A stretch of 57,303 nucleotides of DNA from Ardenticatenaceae bacterium (GCA_020634215.1 JACKCD010000036.1:1-57303); one strand, 5' to 3'; shown: positions 18,801-27,617, numbered from the stretch's first letter. A program made the numbers and translations. Notes: generated by a model from the sequence alone, not told the origin.

Positions 18801-19143
18801 GAATGGTTCTGGCTGGATCATGGCACACGGTACCTTAAAAGCAGTAGCGTATATGACACAGCAAAACGTCAATTTGGGGACGCGGGGGTTGTGGCATCGG
18901 CTACCAGCAACGGCCGCTTTTGTCTTCCTGCAGCACGGCGATGCCGAACGCGCCATTGAATATTACACCGTTTCCGAGCGGTATCCGGCCATTACCAACT
19001 CATGCTGGTGGCAGGATATGGTGGGAAAGCGCATTGCAGCGGCAAAACGGGAGTTGCCAGCAGCGTTGGTGCAGCGGGCGGAGGAGAGAGGAAGGGGAAT
19101 GGAAATAGAAACGGCCGTTTTGCAGCTATGCACCCTCCACTAA
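15844..19143 (+). CDS. SARP-like transcriptional regulator: BTAD plus NB-ARC ATPase plus TPR region
   Basis: A 1099-residue regulator. The ATG at 15844 (MELRVYTFGG) has AGGAGG about 8 nt upstream; earlier in-frame starts lie before the promoter. Residues 1-95 are the OmpR-like winged helix of SARPs (QALFLYVVCCQRVVTREELQ; then LANLRRELTGMRKAFG). Residues 100-250 are the bacterial transcriptional activation domain, helical and TPR-like. An NB-ARC ATPase follows, with Walker A GPGGMGKTRLAL at about residue 298 and Walker B MLLVLDNIE at about 375. The C-terminal 450 residues are helical and TPR-like, AT-richer than the front half. Members act as signal-gated activators, often of adjacent operons, so the divergent Vps62 operon is a likely target (inference). 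Confidence 0.88.
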   Translation: MELRVYTFGGARFEQNGKPLLKTGSRKMQALFLYVVCCQRVVTREELQELLWSHMPPKQALANLRRELTGMRKAFGRYVTIADGKIWLTDADKIWVDGLHLDKTKQQLTSRPLNGRSAPQLETLLNLYSGDFLAGFQVREAEGFERWLQTEREHWRQRVIAVLELLTLFSLSQQILAHEKSIAYLRRLLQLDPLRESAHRHLMQLLAATNQRSEALKQYELCRKLLWEELGVSPEAETDALFAAIYDGRLSEVPLPKTAVIPHALPASTTPFVGREAELQQLTTLLGNSSSRLITILGPGGMGKTRLALAAAQTQLERSTLSHAIAFADGIYFVPLARIQTVDGVVPAIAQTLDLQVDNDSPLKRQLITFLRRKRMLLVLDNIEHLLGMAPLVHELLQASPHLRLLLTSRQRLNQQGEHLLLLDGMAFPAEPNPANPHRYRPAELELFESVQLFLQAARQLQPTLALTNENQGHISQICQLAAGMPLGIVLAASWLDTLTLPQVVGEIRRSLDFLTADMEDLPPRQRSLRAAFLASWRLLTPQQQELLPQLAFFQGGFTLEAAQAVTGATATDLRQLMHKSLLSRNEAGRFEIHELVRQFAVEKLAEVSNDVANRHAAYFCHKIVEWTPLLRGPEQQPVVLAIEADFDNILLTWHISVQHQDPNELLTAFENLEQYCSWRLRQEAFVNILFPALDQLQHAQTPQQKRLLLLLHNFATLYSDDNQYHASIAAALLAELEIMGADIREQKAQHLLFQGHMSSHFANQLDFYEESLALYRALGNWWHIGMTLLAVNTAAAFSLNIRKAEVAIAEARQIFEKMGDPRGLGRTYELMVNLYTFTHPPEEMALVEQHARRCYEIRQQLGIVTFDASAMIQSAFTLGAQGRYEEMLQFVDRGLELIEAQGFDKSLGIASLFAWDLLHVGQYERARQMAEQALLVAQEAAAKGWGWLALGDVALVFAKRDDARHFYQKAFACLQEIGEISSEMWNGSGWIMAHGTLKAVAYMTQQNVNLGTRGLWHRLPATAAFVFLQHGDAERAIEYYTVSERYPAITNSCWWQDMVGKRIAAAKRELPAALVQRAEERGRGMEIETAVLQLCTLH

Positions 19144-19227
19144 ATCAACCATTGCTACCGGACAAAATTACACCATTCCACAAGAAAGAGGTACGATTGC
19201 AGGTATACTTTCAAGGGAGAAGCAAGC

Positions 19228-20838
19228 ATGACAAACGGAGTAATTGCCGGTGGTAGCCAGGAAACCATTGCCGCCGGGGCGGAGATGTTGCAGTTGGGTG
19301 GCAACGCCGTTGATGCCGCCGTCGCCGCCACCTTTGCCGCCTGCATTGCCGAAGTGGGGCTGGTTCACATGGGGGGTAGCGGCATTGCCCAGGTGTATGA
19401 TGCCAGCAACGGCCGTTCCACCGTCTACGATTTCTTCAGCAACATGCCCGGGCTGGGAGCCACCAGCCGCCCCGACGCGCTCAATTTTGAGCAAGTGACG
19501 ATTGATTTTGGCGGCGCAACGCAGGATTTCTTTCTTGGCCGCGCTTCCTTTGCCGTACCGGGCAACTTCTTTGGTCTGTGCCAAATGGCTGCCGATTACG
19601 GCCGTTTACCGCTGCCCACCCTGCTCCAACCCGCCCTGCGGCTGGCGCGTGAAGGCACGCCGCTGGAACCCTTTCAGGCGCAAACGTGCGAACTGCTGTC
19701 GCCGCTTTACACCCACACGGCGGAAATGCGGGGCATTTTTCAGGCCAACGGCCGTTTAATCCAGCCCCACGAAACCGTCTTCATCCCCCACCTGGCCGAC
19801 ACGCTGGCGCAGCTGGCCGAGGAAGGGGAGGGGTTGGTGCGAAACGGCCGTTTAGCCCAAGCCATTTTGCGCGACCAACAAGCCAACGGTGGCCTACTCA
19901 CCCCCACCGATCTCGCCAGCTACCAGGTCATCCAGGTGCCGCCGCTGCGAATCCCGTACCAGGGGTACGAAATTTTGCTGCCGCCCCCCAGCTCCACCGG
20001 CGGCGTGCTAACGGCCTTCACCCTCAAGCTGATGGATCGCTTCCACGTCGGCCAGCACCGCCACGGCTCCACCCCCCACCTGCAAATCCTCTATGAACTG
20101 ATGACCGCCACCAGCCGCGCCCGCCCCAGTTGGGACAACGCCATTGAAGGGTGCAGCACGCAGGCCGAGTGGGAAACGGCCGTTGCCACCTTCCTCGCCG
20201 ACCGCCACATTGACCAATATCAGGCCGAAATTGAGGCCAACATCCGCCAAAACAGACCCGCCCCGCCCGCCACGGAGCCGCCCGGCCCCAGCAACACCAC
20301 CCACCTCAGCGTCATTGATGGCGACGGGCTGATGGTTAGCCTCACCCACACGGCGGGGGAATCAGCCGGTTATGTCGTCCCCGGCACCGGCTTTATCCCC
20401 AACAACATCTTGGGCGAAGCCGATTTGCACCCGCAAGGGTTCCATGTGCGCCCCGCCGGCCGCCGCATTCCCACCATGATGACCCCCACCGTCATCCTCA
20501 AGGATGGCTCGCCTCGCCTCGTGGTTGGCAGCGGCGGCAGCATCCGCATTCGCAGCGCCATTTTGCAGACAATTAGTAACCTGCTTGATTTTGCTCTGCC
20601 GCTGGAAACGGCCGTTAATACCCCTCGCGTCCACGTAGACAACTACGGCGTGCTGCAGTGCGAAGCCGGTTTTGACGAAGTGGCCGTCTACCAGCTTGCC
20701 AACATCGGCTACCCCATCAACCGCTGGAACACGCGCAGCATCTATTTTGGCGGGGCGCACAGTGTGGCAAGGGAGGAAAACGGCCGTTTGGTCGGCACTG
20801 GCGATACTCGGCGCGGTGGCGTGGCTATGCTTGTGTAG
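19228..20838 (+). CDS. Gamma-glutamyltransferase family protein
   Basis: A 536-residue Ntn-hydrolase of the gamma-glutamyltranspeptidase family. The ATG at 19228 follows AGGGAGAAGC. The N-terminal half has GGNAVDAAVAATFAACIAEV (about residues 25-45) and the MGGSGIAQVYD segment. Thr357 in NTTHLSVIDGDG is the expected autocleavage site and new N-terminal nucleophile. The small-subunit motifs SAGYVVPGTGFIPNN, VGSGGSIRI and GGVAMLV are present. There is no signal peptide, whereas classical GGT is periplasmic, so this is probably a cytoplasmic GGT-like hydrolase (for example acting on glutathione conjugates or cephalosporin-like amides); substrate unknown. Six palindromes lie in the gene, one of the denser sets in the window. 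Confidence 0.88.
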   Translation: MTNGVIAGGSQETIAAGAEMLQLGGNAVDAAVAATFAACIAEVGLVHMGGSGIAQVYDASNGRSTVYDFFSNMPGLGATSRPDALNFEQVTIDFGGATQDFFLGRASFAVPGNFFGLCQMAADYGRLPLPTLLQPALRLAREGTPLEPFQAQTCELLSPLYTHTAEMRGIFQANGRLIQPHETVFIPHLADTLAQLAEEGEGLVRNGRLAQAILRDQQANGGLLTPTDLASYQVIQVPPLRIPYQGYEILLPPPSSTGGVLTAFTLKLMDRFHVGQHRHGSTPHLQILYELMTATSRARPSWDNAIEGCSTQAEWETAVATFLADRHIDQYQAEIEANIRQNRPAPPATEPPGPSNTTHLSVIDGDGLMVSLTHTAGESAGYVVPGTGFIPNNILGEADLHPQGFHVRPAGRRIPTMMTPTVILKDGSPRLVVGSGGSIRIRSAILQTISNLLDFALPLETAVNTPRVHVDNYGVLQCEAGFDEVAVYQLANIGYPINRWNTRSIYFGGAHSVAREENGRLVGTGDTRRGGVAMLV

Positions 20839-20931
20839 TAAATAATCCACAGATGATATGAACCCACTTAAGCTTTGTACTCGCGATCTTCAAAAAATAT
20901 TGTGTTAGATTCATACATATCGGAGGATATT

Positions 20932-22338
20932 TTGCCCCCAAAAATATATGTTATTTTGGTTTTTGTAATGTCTTCAGTTAGTTGTATCTCACCTGAGCTA
21001 CCAATATCGTCGGTACAGGTAGTTTACCCGTCCGGTCAAGAAAAACGGCTAATTGCACAAGAAACCATTGATATTAATAACTGTAATAGTGCAACCGAAA
21101 CTCTTTCCGTTATCGAAAGATCCCATACAATTTCATACACATTGGAATTGTATGAAGATTCTGATCTGGTTAACCAAGATACTTTAGGAGAATATGTTGC
21201 CCGTCAATATGGAGCCATTTACGGTCAAAGTATCACGCTAAATCGCTCTATAAGTCTTAGTGTCAATCCATATTCACATGTTCAGTTTATCGTTCGGCAG
21301 TTTGAAATTTGGGAACAAGGCACGATAGTAATGACAAAAGATAATCTACATCAACAATTACCTTTTAGTTTTCGTAATGACTTCAGCTTGGAATGGGTTT
21401 CAGGTGTTAATTTGGATTGTTCTGTAGCAGCAATAAATGTAACCCCTACCCCACCAGCAATTCAAATAGCACAAAACGCTTCTATAGAATTTGATATGCA
21501 ACCTGGTGATCTTGAAATCATTTACCCTTCTCAAATGCGTACTAAATCCAGTGACAGAATTGATGTTTTTATCTCTCTTTCTGATACAGTTGTATCACTT
21601 GATTCAGTATCAGTAGACAGAAATCCGCCTTCTATCAACCGAATTCCTTTTTCGGGCAATAACCCAGCAACAATAGGAAATCTTAAAACTTATACAAGTA
21701 ATATCATAATATCTGAAAGTATGGTCGCCACGTTAAGTTCACCAACATTCCAGCTTGAAGCTATTTATCCCGCTCAACAAAAAATTTCAACAGATGGTAC
21801 TCCAACAATTTGGGCCTGGAATGTCACAGCCCCAAATGAAGTAAGCACTGGTATTCTCACCTTGAGTCTATTTAAGCCTAATGGAAATGTTTCCTTGGAA
21901 CAATTATCGCCAATTTGGGTTGGTAGTATTAGTATAGAAGTTGTTGATCTGCAGCCAACTCCAACTCAGACTCTTATACCTACTGCCACACCTGTCTCAA
22001 CTCCTACACTTATTCCAACAGCCACTCCTACATTTTACGAGAAAGCTCGTGACAGTTTTGCTCAAACCACAGGTACAATGATTAGTGGAATTATTATTGC
22101 TATTCTAACCGCTATAGTTGCCCCACTCGTCATCGAACGCTGGAAAAGACGATCCAATATTACTAAATTCACAGCCAAGAATGCACGCCAAAAAATTGCA
22201 CAAACTAATGATGCCCAAGAGCTTGAAGAATGGCTTTTTGCTGAACAATCGAAGGCTAAACCCCGTAAGACGATCATAGAGGCTTTGAACAAGCGAATTA
22301 CAGATATAAATGCAGGCAACAAAGCCCCAGAAGATTAA
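20932..22338 (+). CDS. AT-rich lipoprotein with C-terminal transmembrane anchor, unknown function
   Basis: Best read from the TTG at 20932, which has GGAGG 6 nt upstream and gives a clean lipoprotein signal (PPKIYVILVFVMSSVSC, Cys about residue 17). A TTG at 20875 is the far upstream alternative without such a site. The 468-residue product has a beta-rich ectodomain, a Thr/Pro linker of TPTQTLIPTATP type near residues 345-380, a second hydrophobic segment (GIIIAILTAIVAPLVI, about 405-420) and a basic helical cytoplasmic tail. Having both a lipid anchor and a late TM helix is unusual. No family is recognised. The gene is much AT-richer than its neighbours and contains no palindrome, both signs of acquisition. 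Confidence 0.68.
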   Translation: MPPKIYVILVFVMSSVSCISPELPISSVQVVYPSGQEKRLIAQETIDINNCNSATETLSVIERSHTISYTLELYEDSDLVNQDTLGEYVARQYGAIYGQSITLNRSISLSVNPYSHVQFIVRQFEIWEQGTIVMTKDNLHQQLPFSFRNDFSLEWVSGVNLDCSVAAINVTPTPPAIQIAQNASIEFDMQPGDLEIIYPSQMRTKSSDRIDVFISLSDTVVSLDSVSVDRNPPSINRIPFSGNNPATIGNLKTYTSNIIISESMVATLSSPTFQLEAIYPAQQKISTDGTPTIWAWNVTAPNEVSTGILTLSLFKPNGNVSLEQLSPIWVGSISIEVVDLQPTPTQTLIPTATPVSTPTLIPTATPTFYEKARDSFAQTTGTMISGIIIAILTAIVAPLVIERWKRRSNITKFTAKNARQKIAQTNDAQELEEWLFAEQSKAKPRKTIIEALNKRITDINAGNKAPED

Positions 22339-22439
22339 CCCTGATTGACTCCATCATATATTCTTCCGAGTTTCTACATCAAATTGTATGTCTTCTCAAT
22401 GAATCTTTTGTGACTCGTCGTTAATAGTTCAGGTTTTTT

Positions 22440-23561
22440 ATGTCAACTTTCCACTCTCGTCTCGCTAAAGTTCAGCAGCAACTCATCTCCGACGGCCTTG
22501 ATGCCGTCCTGATTATGTCGCCTGCCGCCACCACCTATCTTTCCGGCTGCTACCTGCTCACCCAAACCGTCATCCCCAAGCGCGAAGCGTATGTGCTTGT
22601 CACCGGCAGCGGCCACGCCAGCTATCTGGTGTGCAATATCGAGGAAAAGATGGCGCGGGAAGACAGTTGGATTGAAGATTTGCACACCTATGTTGAGTTC
22701 AAGGAGGAGCCAGCAACGGCCGTTTCCCGCCTCCTCCACCAACACAACCTCACCCACGCCCGCGTTGGCATCGAAACCCACACCCTTCCCACCGCCAGCG
22801 CCCAACTGCTGCGCGACGCACTTCCCTTCTGCACGTTTTCCAGTTGGGACACCCCAATGGCCGAAATCATGATGATCAAGGAGCCGGAAGAGGTGGCAGC
22901 CATCGAAACGGCCGGCCGTCTCACCCTCCGCGCCATCACCCACGCCCTCACCCACGCCGCCCCCGGCAGCAGCGAACGCGCCGTTTTCACCGCCATGATG
23001 ACGGAAATGATGAGCCACGGCCTCTACCCGATGTTCAACGTCTTTACCTCTGGCCCCAACACCCTGCTCGTCCACGGCGAGCCGGGCAGCCGCAGCCTCC
23101 AGCCCGGCGACCTCATCCGGCTGGATGTGGGTGGCCGCTGGCCTTCGCACTATTTATCTGACATGGCAAGAACGGCCGTTGTTGCCGCCCCTGCCCCCCA
23201 GCAAGCCGACAATTACCGTAAGCTCTATAACGCCCAGATGGAAACCATTGAAGCAGTCCGCCCCGGCATCCCCATCAGCGATCTCTACCACGTGTGTGCC
23301 GCCAGCTACGGCCGGCAAAACATCCCTTTTAGTATGCCCCACATCGGCCACAGCATGGGCATCGGCCTCCACGAACACCCCCTCATCCACCCCGGCGAAA
23401 CCACGCTCATTCAGCCCGGCATGGTGCTCAACATCGAACCGTTCCTCGCCGACCCCGTGCGCGGCGAAGGCTACCACATCGAAGACCTCGTCGTCGTCAC
23501 CGACACCAGCTACCGCCTCCTCACCGACCCCACGCCGGAGTTGATTGTGGTGCCGGGGTGA
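22440..23561 (+). CDS. M24 metallopeptidase (Xaa-Pro aminopeptidase/dipeptidase family)
   Basis: A 373-residue pita-bread-fold peptidase that removes residues next to proline from small peptides. The N-terminal creatinase-like domain covers about residues 1-130. In the catalytic domain the five metal ligands are visible: two Asp in LDVGGRWPSHYLSDMART (about 224 and 235), His in GHSMGIGLHEHP (about 303), Glu in LNIEPFL (about 333) and Glu in YHIEDLVVV (about 347). The usual first ligand is Asp in the RLDVG context, as seen here. It appears monocistronic; the start has no strong Shine-Dalgarno (CAGGTTTTTT). Confidence 0.88.
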   Translation: MSTFHSRLAKVQQQLISDGLDAVLIMSPAATTYLSGCYLLTQTVIPKREAYVLVTGSGHASYLVCNIEEKMAREDSWIEDLHTYVEFKEEPATAVSRLLHQHNLTHARVGIETHTLPTASAQLLRDALPFCTFSSWDTPMAEIMMIKEPEEVAAIETAGRLTLRAITHALTHAAPGSSERAVFTAMMTEMMSHGLYPMFNVFTSGPNTLLVHGEPGSRSLQPGDLIRLDVGGRWPSHYLSDMARTAVVAAPAPQQADNYRKLYNAQMETIEAVRPGIPISDLYHVCAASYGRQNIPFSMPHIGHSMGIGLHEHPLIHPGETTLIQPGMVLNIEPFLADPVRGEGYHIEDLVVVTDTSYRLLTDPTPELIVVPG

Positions 23562-23657
23562 AAGGGAGGGGAGGAGAAATGCCGCAGAAACCCACACATA
23601 ATATCCACGCCTTGCTGGGCGTTCTTATGTTACATAAAACTCACTCAACAGCCAAAC

Positions 23658-24077
23658 TTATTCTCTCCAAGAGGAAACAATATTTTGCCATTTCTCGTCT
23701 GCAAGTCCATCAACATCATCACAGGCAAAGTAAAGTATGCTCAATGCGCCATATTGATTTCTATAATCCTGAACTTTGTCCATGTAACCTAAAATCATTG
23801 CGATTGGTAAAGGCTCATTGACAATAATTGCCATTGCCGCTTCGATAATACACTCTACTAAAGGATGTTCATTTTCTGCTTGCCAACAAGTAACCATTTC
23901 TAGTTGTTGGTGTTCGTTGACCTTGCTTCCAAGCGGTTTCCGTGCTATTTCATATAACACTCCAAAAGATGCGTTGTCAGAAATGCTTTTGCCTTGAAGA
24001 ATTAATTTGCGCCATTTATGTTCATCTTCGTAAGGGAAGCAACAGTCAATCGAATTGAGAAAGGCTTCTTCGTCCAT
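23658..24077 (-). CDS. Hypothetical acidic protein, DUF-like
   Basis: A 139-residue acidic, mostly helical protein (MDEEAFLNSIDCCFPYED ... QNIVSSWRE) of no recognised family. It has no signal peptide, membrane segment or known motif; the style (short, acidic, with Trp-rich ends) is like immunity or toxin-associated small proteins, but that is only an impression. It lies in an AT-richer, palindrome-free pocket that also contains a toxin-antitoxin pair. The ATG at 24077 has no strong ribosome binding site. About 140 nt of non-coding sequence separate it from the DUF5615 gene. Confidence 0.6.
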   Translation of the reverse strand: MDEEAFLNSIDCCFPYEDEHKWRKLILQGKSISDNASFGVLYEIARKPLGSKVNEHQQLEMVTCWQAENEHPLVECIIEAAMAIIVNEPLPIAMILGYMDKVQDYRNQYGALSILYFACDDVDGLADEKWQNIVSSWRE

Positions 24078-24216
24078 TTATTTTAGGCTCTTTAGAAATT
24101 TAGGGGCTAACTTGTTTTTAGTGTGGTGCATGGTTCGGGATGAACAACTAAGCTCTTTTGGCACACTACGCCCCACGCACCAAATTTGCCAACTCCACGA
24201 AATCCAAAAGAATTGG

Positions 24217-24566
24217 TCATTTTAACGGAAGGTAACACACCTTTCCTTCATACTCCCCGGCCAAACTAAACTGGGAGATTAACACCAAGTCTTCAATCAC
24301 CTTTCCAATGGGAAGATTCTGACCTATTTCAAAAACGCCACCCTACTCAGGCCATTGGCAACTCGTTCGTAAGCAAAGTCAGCCATGGTTGCATAATCAT
24401 GAGTCAAAAGAATATAGTCGTTTTCCGCAGCCCAAGCCAAAATTTCTGGGTCTTCACCCTCAGCTAGTTCGGTATCCTGTACGCGCACAATTTCAACATC
24501 AGGAATGCGCCGAATCAGACCGTGCAAAATGCGATTATCAAAATTCTCGTCAGCTAAAAACTTCAT
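24217..24566 (-). pseudogene. DUF5615 PIN-like toxin with a -1 frameshift
   Basis: The intact frame from the ATG at 24566 gives 80 residues (MKFLADENFDNRIL ... LTHDYATMADFAYERVANG) and then stops early after VAFLK at 24324. In the -1 frame the sequence continues GVFEIGQNLPIGKVIEDL and ends YLPLK at a TGA at 24217-24219, which is the normal C-terminus of DUF5615 PIN-like proteins. Together they make about 116 residues, the usual size. The shift falls at a run of five T (GCGTTTTTGAAA). It may be a real mutation, a sequencing error, or, less likely, programmed slippage. N-terminal Asp/Glu residues expected for the nuclease-like site (LADENFD, THDYA) are intact. It follows the DUF433 gene by 1 nt. 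Confidence 0.8.
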
Positions 24567-24567
24567 A

Positions 24568-24900
24568 TCAGGTCTGAGATAAATTTTGACGCATCAATAA
24601 ACGCTCCCGCAACTTATGCGGTGGAAAGTCCCTCTCACTTATTTCGCGGATCTGAGCCCGTTTTTGCTCACGCCCCTGCAAATAACGAGTGACGGTTTCC
24701 TGATTGTTCAAATAATAAGCAATCAGCGTATAAACATCTGACAACCTCAAGGTAGGGTAACGATAGACTATTTCTTCTGCCGCTGCACCTCCCTCATAAG
24801 CAACCACAACCGTGTCAAATGGAACCCGTGTTCCCTCAACAAACCAAACGCCCTGTCTTTTTTCAATTGGCACAGCAACCATTTCAGCCAACATTGTCAT
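24568..24900 (-). CDS. DUF433 family antitoxin-like protein
   Basis: A 110-residue protein. The ATG at 24900 (MTMLAEMVAV) is preferred over upstream starts because GGAGG lies 5 nt before it. The central GVWFVEGTRVPFDTVVVAY and EEIVYRYPTLRLSDVYTLIAYY segments are the DUF433 signature, a winged-helix fold. DUF433 genes are typically paired with DUF5615 PIN-like genes and are thought to be the antitoxin that binds the toxin and its own promoter. Here the partner follows directly with a 1-nt gap, which implies coupled translation. AT-rich, no palindrome. Confidence 0.85.
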   Translation of the reverse strand: MTMLAEMVAVPIEKRQGVWFVEGTRVPFDTVVVAYEGGAAAEEIVYRYPTLRLSDVYTLIAYYLNNQETVTRYLQGREQKRAQIREISERDFPPHKLRERLLMRQNLSQT

Positions 24901-24975
24901 TATGACCTCCAGAACAAAATTCTCAGAAGACAAACGTATTATACACGAACATCAATTCCATTGACCCACGATAAC

Positions 24976-25012
24976 AAAAAAGCCATGCAAACTCTTACGA
25001 ATCTGCACGGCT
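24976..25012 (-). terminator. Rho-independent terminator downstream of lon
   Basis: On the minus strand AGCCGTGCA (25012-25004) pairs with TGCATGGCT (24989-24981) with one G-T pair, followed by TTTTTT. It lies about 30 nt after the lon stop codon. Confidence 0.8.
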
Positions 25013-25013
25013 C

Positions 25014-25050
25014 AAACTGATTACCGTTTACCGATTACTGTTTACTGAGA
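25014..25050. repeat. Reiterated GTAATCAGTAAACGG-family repeat at the end of lon
   Basis: CTGATTACCGTTTACCGATT followed by ACTGTTTACTGAGAC. It overlaps the lon stop codon (25042-25044): the TCTCAGTAA that ends the gene is part of the repeat. Confidence 0.7.
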
Positions 25051-27465
25051 CGAGGCGTGCAACGGCCGTTCCTGACCCCCATTCCCCGCAGGCAGCGGCA
25101 GCATCCGTTCCCGTTCCCTGTCGCCATCCTCCGGCACCGATATGGGTGGCTCTGTCCCTTCCAGCAGCGCCACCTTGAGCACCTCATCCAGATGCCCCAC
25201 CGGGATCAGCGTCAAATCCTGGCGCACCCGTTCCGGCAGGTCGGGAATATCTTTGGCGTTGTCTTTCGGCATAATCACCGTCGTAATGCCCGCCCGGTGC
25301 GCCGCAATCGTCTTGGATTTGAGGCCGCCAATTGCCAGCACCTTGCCGCGCAGCGTCACCTCACCCGTCATCGCTACATCTCGCCGTACCGGTCGGCGGG
25401 TAAACGCCGAAATAATCGCCGTTGCCATGCTAATCCCAGCGCTCGGCCCATCCTTGGGCGTAGCCCCATCCGGCACATGAATGTGGATATTCATCTTGTC
25501 AAACACCGTCGGCGTAAGCCCCAGCAGCCGCGCATTCGACCGCGCATAGGTCAACGCCGCCTGCGCCGATTCGCGCATCACGTCACCCAGCGACCCCGTC
25601 AGCGTAATCTTGCCGTTGCCTTCACTCAGGCTCACCTCAATCGGCAAAATGTTGCCGCCAAAACTGTTGACCGCCAGCCCCGTCACCAGGCCAATCTCGT
25701 CCGCTTCCTCGGCCACGCCAAAGGTAAACTTCTCCGGCCCCATGTGTTCCACCACATCCGCCTCGGTCAGCGCAAACGGGCCATCTTCGCCGCTGGCAAC
25801 CTTCACGGCAATCTTCCGCACCAGCGTGCCAATATTGCGCTCAAGCTGGCGCACACCCGCCTCCCGCGTGTAGTTGCGAATCAGCTTCCGCAGTGCCGCT
25901 TCCTCAATCGTCACCGCCACCTCACCCGTGCCATGCCCCTCAAGCTGCTTCCGCAGCAAATAGTTCTGGGCAATCGCCAGCTTCTCATCTTCGATATAGC
26001 CCGGCATCGTGATCGTTTCCATCCGATCCAGTAGCGGCATGGGAATCGTACTCAACTGATTCGAGGTCGTAATAAACATCACCTGGCTCAAATCAAACGG
26101 CACTTCCAAATAATGGTCGGTAAAGCTGTGGTTTTGCTCTGGATCCAGCACTTCCAATAGTGCCGATGACGGATCACCGCGCCAGTCGGAGCCAACTTTG
26201 TCAATTTCGTCCAGCACAATCACCGGGTTGCGCGTTTGCGCGTCACGCAGGGCGCGGATAATCCGCCCCGGAATCGCCCCAATGTAGGTGCGGCGATGGC
26301 CGCGAATTTCCGCCTCGTCGCGCACGCCGCCCAGGCTAATCCGCACCATTTCCCGCCCCATAGCTCGCGCCACCGAGGTAGCAATAGAGGTTTTGCCGAC
26401 TCCAGGCGGACCGTTGAGGTTAATAATCGCGCCGCGCATCTTGCTGCCCGCCAGCTTGCGGACAGCCACATATTCCACAATACGCTGCTTCACATCATCC
26501 AGCCCATAGTGGTCTTCGTCCAGCACCTCGCGCACGTGGGCAATGTCGAGATTGTCTTCGGTTTCCTTGGCCCACGGCAATTCCACCAGCCATTCCAAAT
26601 AGGTGCGAATGACGCTGGCTTCGGCCGACTGCGGCCCTTGATACTCCAGCCGCTTGAGCTGATCCAAGGCTCGCTCATGCACCACTTCCGGCATGTTGGC
26701 TTCTTCAATCTTGCGCCGCAGTTCATCGGGCAGGCTGTCGCCCTCTTCGCCTAACTCCTTGCGAATCGCCCGCATTTGCTCACGCAGCATGTAGTCACGC
26801 TGCGCCTTGTCAGCCCCTTCGCGGGCATCTTTTTGAATTTTGTTGCGAACTTCGGTCACGCGCAGTTCGCGCTCCAAATGATCCAGCACAAGCTGGAGAC
26901 GCATATCGCCATCTAGCGAAGTCAATAGTTCTAACTGTGTTTCAAAGGGAAGATTGAGCAATCCGGCCACGTAGTCGGCCATATCGCCGGGGGTGCGGCG
27001 GTGGCGGGCGTTTGCCAGCACCTGCTGGTTGGCTTCACCCAACGCCTCGGCATACTCTTCAAGGTAGGCAATGGCTTCAATCATTTGTCCAGCGTTGTGA
27101 CCGACACGCAGATCGTCAATTTCGCTGTAAGTACCCTTGAGAAATGGCTCTTTGCCGGTCAGTTCTTCAAAGCGGACGCGCCGATGGAGTTCAACCAGCA
27201 TTTGCACACCGACGTGAGGGGCGCGGAGAACATCGCGGACTGTTGCTAAAATACCAACGGTAACGAGGTCGGCAGCGGTGGGGTTTTCAACTTCAGCTTT
27301 GTATTGGATAAGGACGAGGAGGTCACCGCCAGTTTCCATGGCAGACTGGGCAGCGGCCAGCGAACGCCGCCGGCCGATAGAGATGGTGGTGGTTACACCA
27401 GGGAACACAACGCCACCGCGCAGCGGAACGATGGGTATGGGTTGTGAAACAGTTGATTCGGTCAT
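25042..27465 (-). CDS. lon: ATP-dependent Lon protease
   Basis: An 807-residue AAA+ serine protease that degrades misfolded and regulatory proteins in the cytoplasm. The N-terminal LAN substrate-binding domain starts IPIVPLRGGVVFPG (about residue 10) and runs to about 200. Walker A is GPPGVGKTSIA near 355 and Walker B VIVLDEIDKV near 415. The C-terminal protease domain has the catalytic dyad Ser in KDGPSAGIS (about 680) and Lys in GGLKSKTIAAHRAG (about 725). The length is normal for LonA. The ATG at 27465 is preceded by AAGGA. The C-terminal 30 residues are low-complexity and contain one palindrome (GNGGQERPLHA region) and the repeat that provides the stop. Otherwise the gene has no palindromes. 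Confidence 0.97.
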   Translation of the reverse strand: MTESTVSQPIPIVPLRGGVVFPGVTTTISIGRRRSLAAAQSAMETGGDLLVLIQYKAEVENPTAADLVTVGILATVRDVLRAPHVGVQMLVELHRRVRFEELTGKEPFLKGTYSEIDDLRVGHNAGQMIEAIAYLEEYAEALGEANQQVLANARHRRTPGDMADYVAGLLNLPFETQLELLTSLDGDMRLQLVLDHLERELRVTEVRNKIQKDAREGADKAQRDYMLREQMRAIRKELGEEGDSLPDELRRKIEEANMPEVVHERALDQLKRLEYQGPQSAEASVIRTYLEWLVELPWAKETEDNLDIAHVREVLDEDHYGLDDVKQRIVEYVAVRKLAGSKMRGAIINLNGPPGVGKTSIATSVARAMGREMVRISLGGVRDEAEIRGHRRTYIGAIPGRIIRALRDAQTRNPVIVLDEIDKVGSDWRGDPSSALLEVLDPEQNHSFTDHYLEVPFDLSQVMFITTSNQLSTIPMPLLDRMETITMPGYIEDEKLAIAQNYLLRKQLEGHGTGEVAVTIEEAALRKLIRNYTREAGVRQLERNIGTLVRKIAVKVASGEDGPFALTEADVVEHMGPEKFTFGVAEEADEIGLVTGLAVNSFGGNILPIEVSLSEGNGKITLTGSLGDVMRESAQAALTYARSNARLLGLTPTVFDKMNIHIHVPDGATPKDGPSAGISMATAIISAFTRRPVRRDVAMTGEVTLRGKVLAIGGLKSKTIAAHRAGITTVIMPKDNAKDIPDLPERVRQDLTLIPVGHLDEVLKVALLEGTEPPISVPEDGDRERERMLPLPAGNGGQERPLHASSQ

Positions 27466-27617
27466 GGTAAAATTCCTTGCTCTAACGATACGTCTGTTTT
27501 ATTTATTTCCATCTTACAACAAACAAAACAGCATTCTGCCGACTTTGGCAGATAGTGATATTCTAGTGATCAACGTTAGTATCACAATAGCGAAGTATCA
27601 GAACTGTGTTAGAAATG

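Noticed and set aside
22443..23150. Minus-strand open frame of 235 codons
   Set aside because: Antisense to the M24 peptidase gene; composition is a by-product of GC-rich third positions.
24090..24216. Possible small gene between the 139-residue gene and the DUF5615 pseudogene
   Set aside because: No start with a ribosome binding site and no recognisable peptide.
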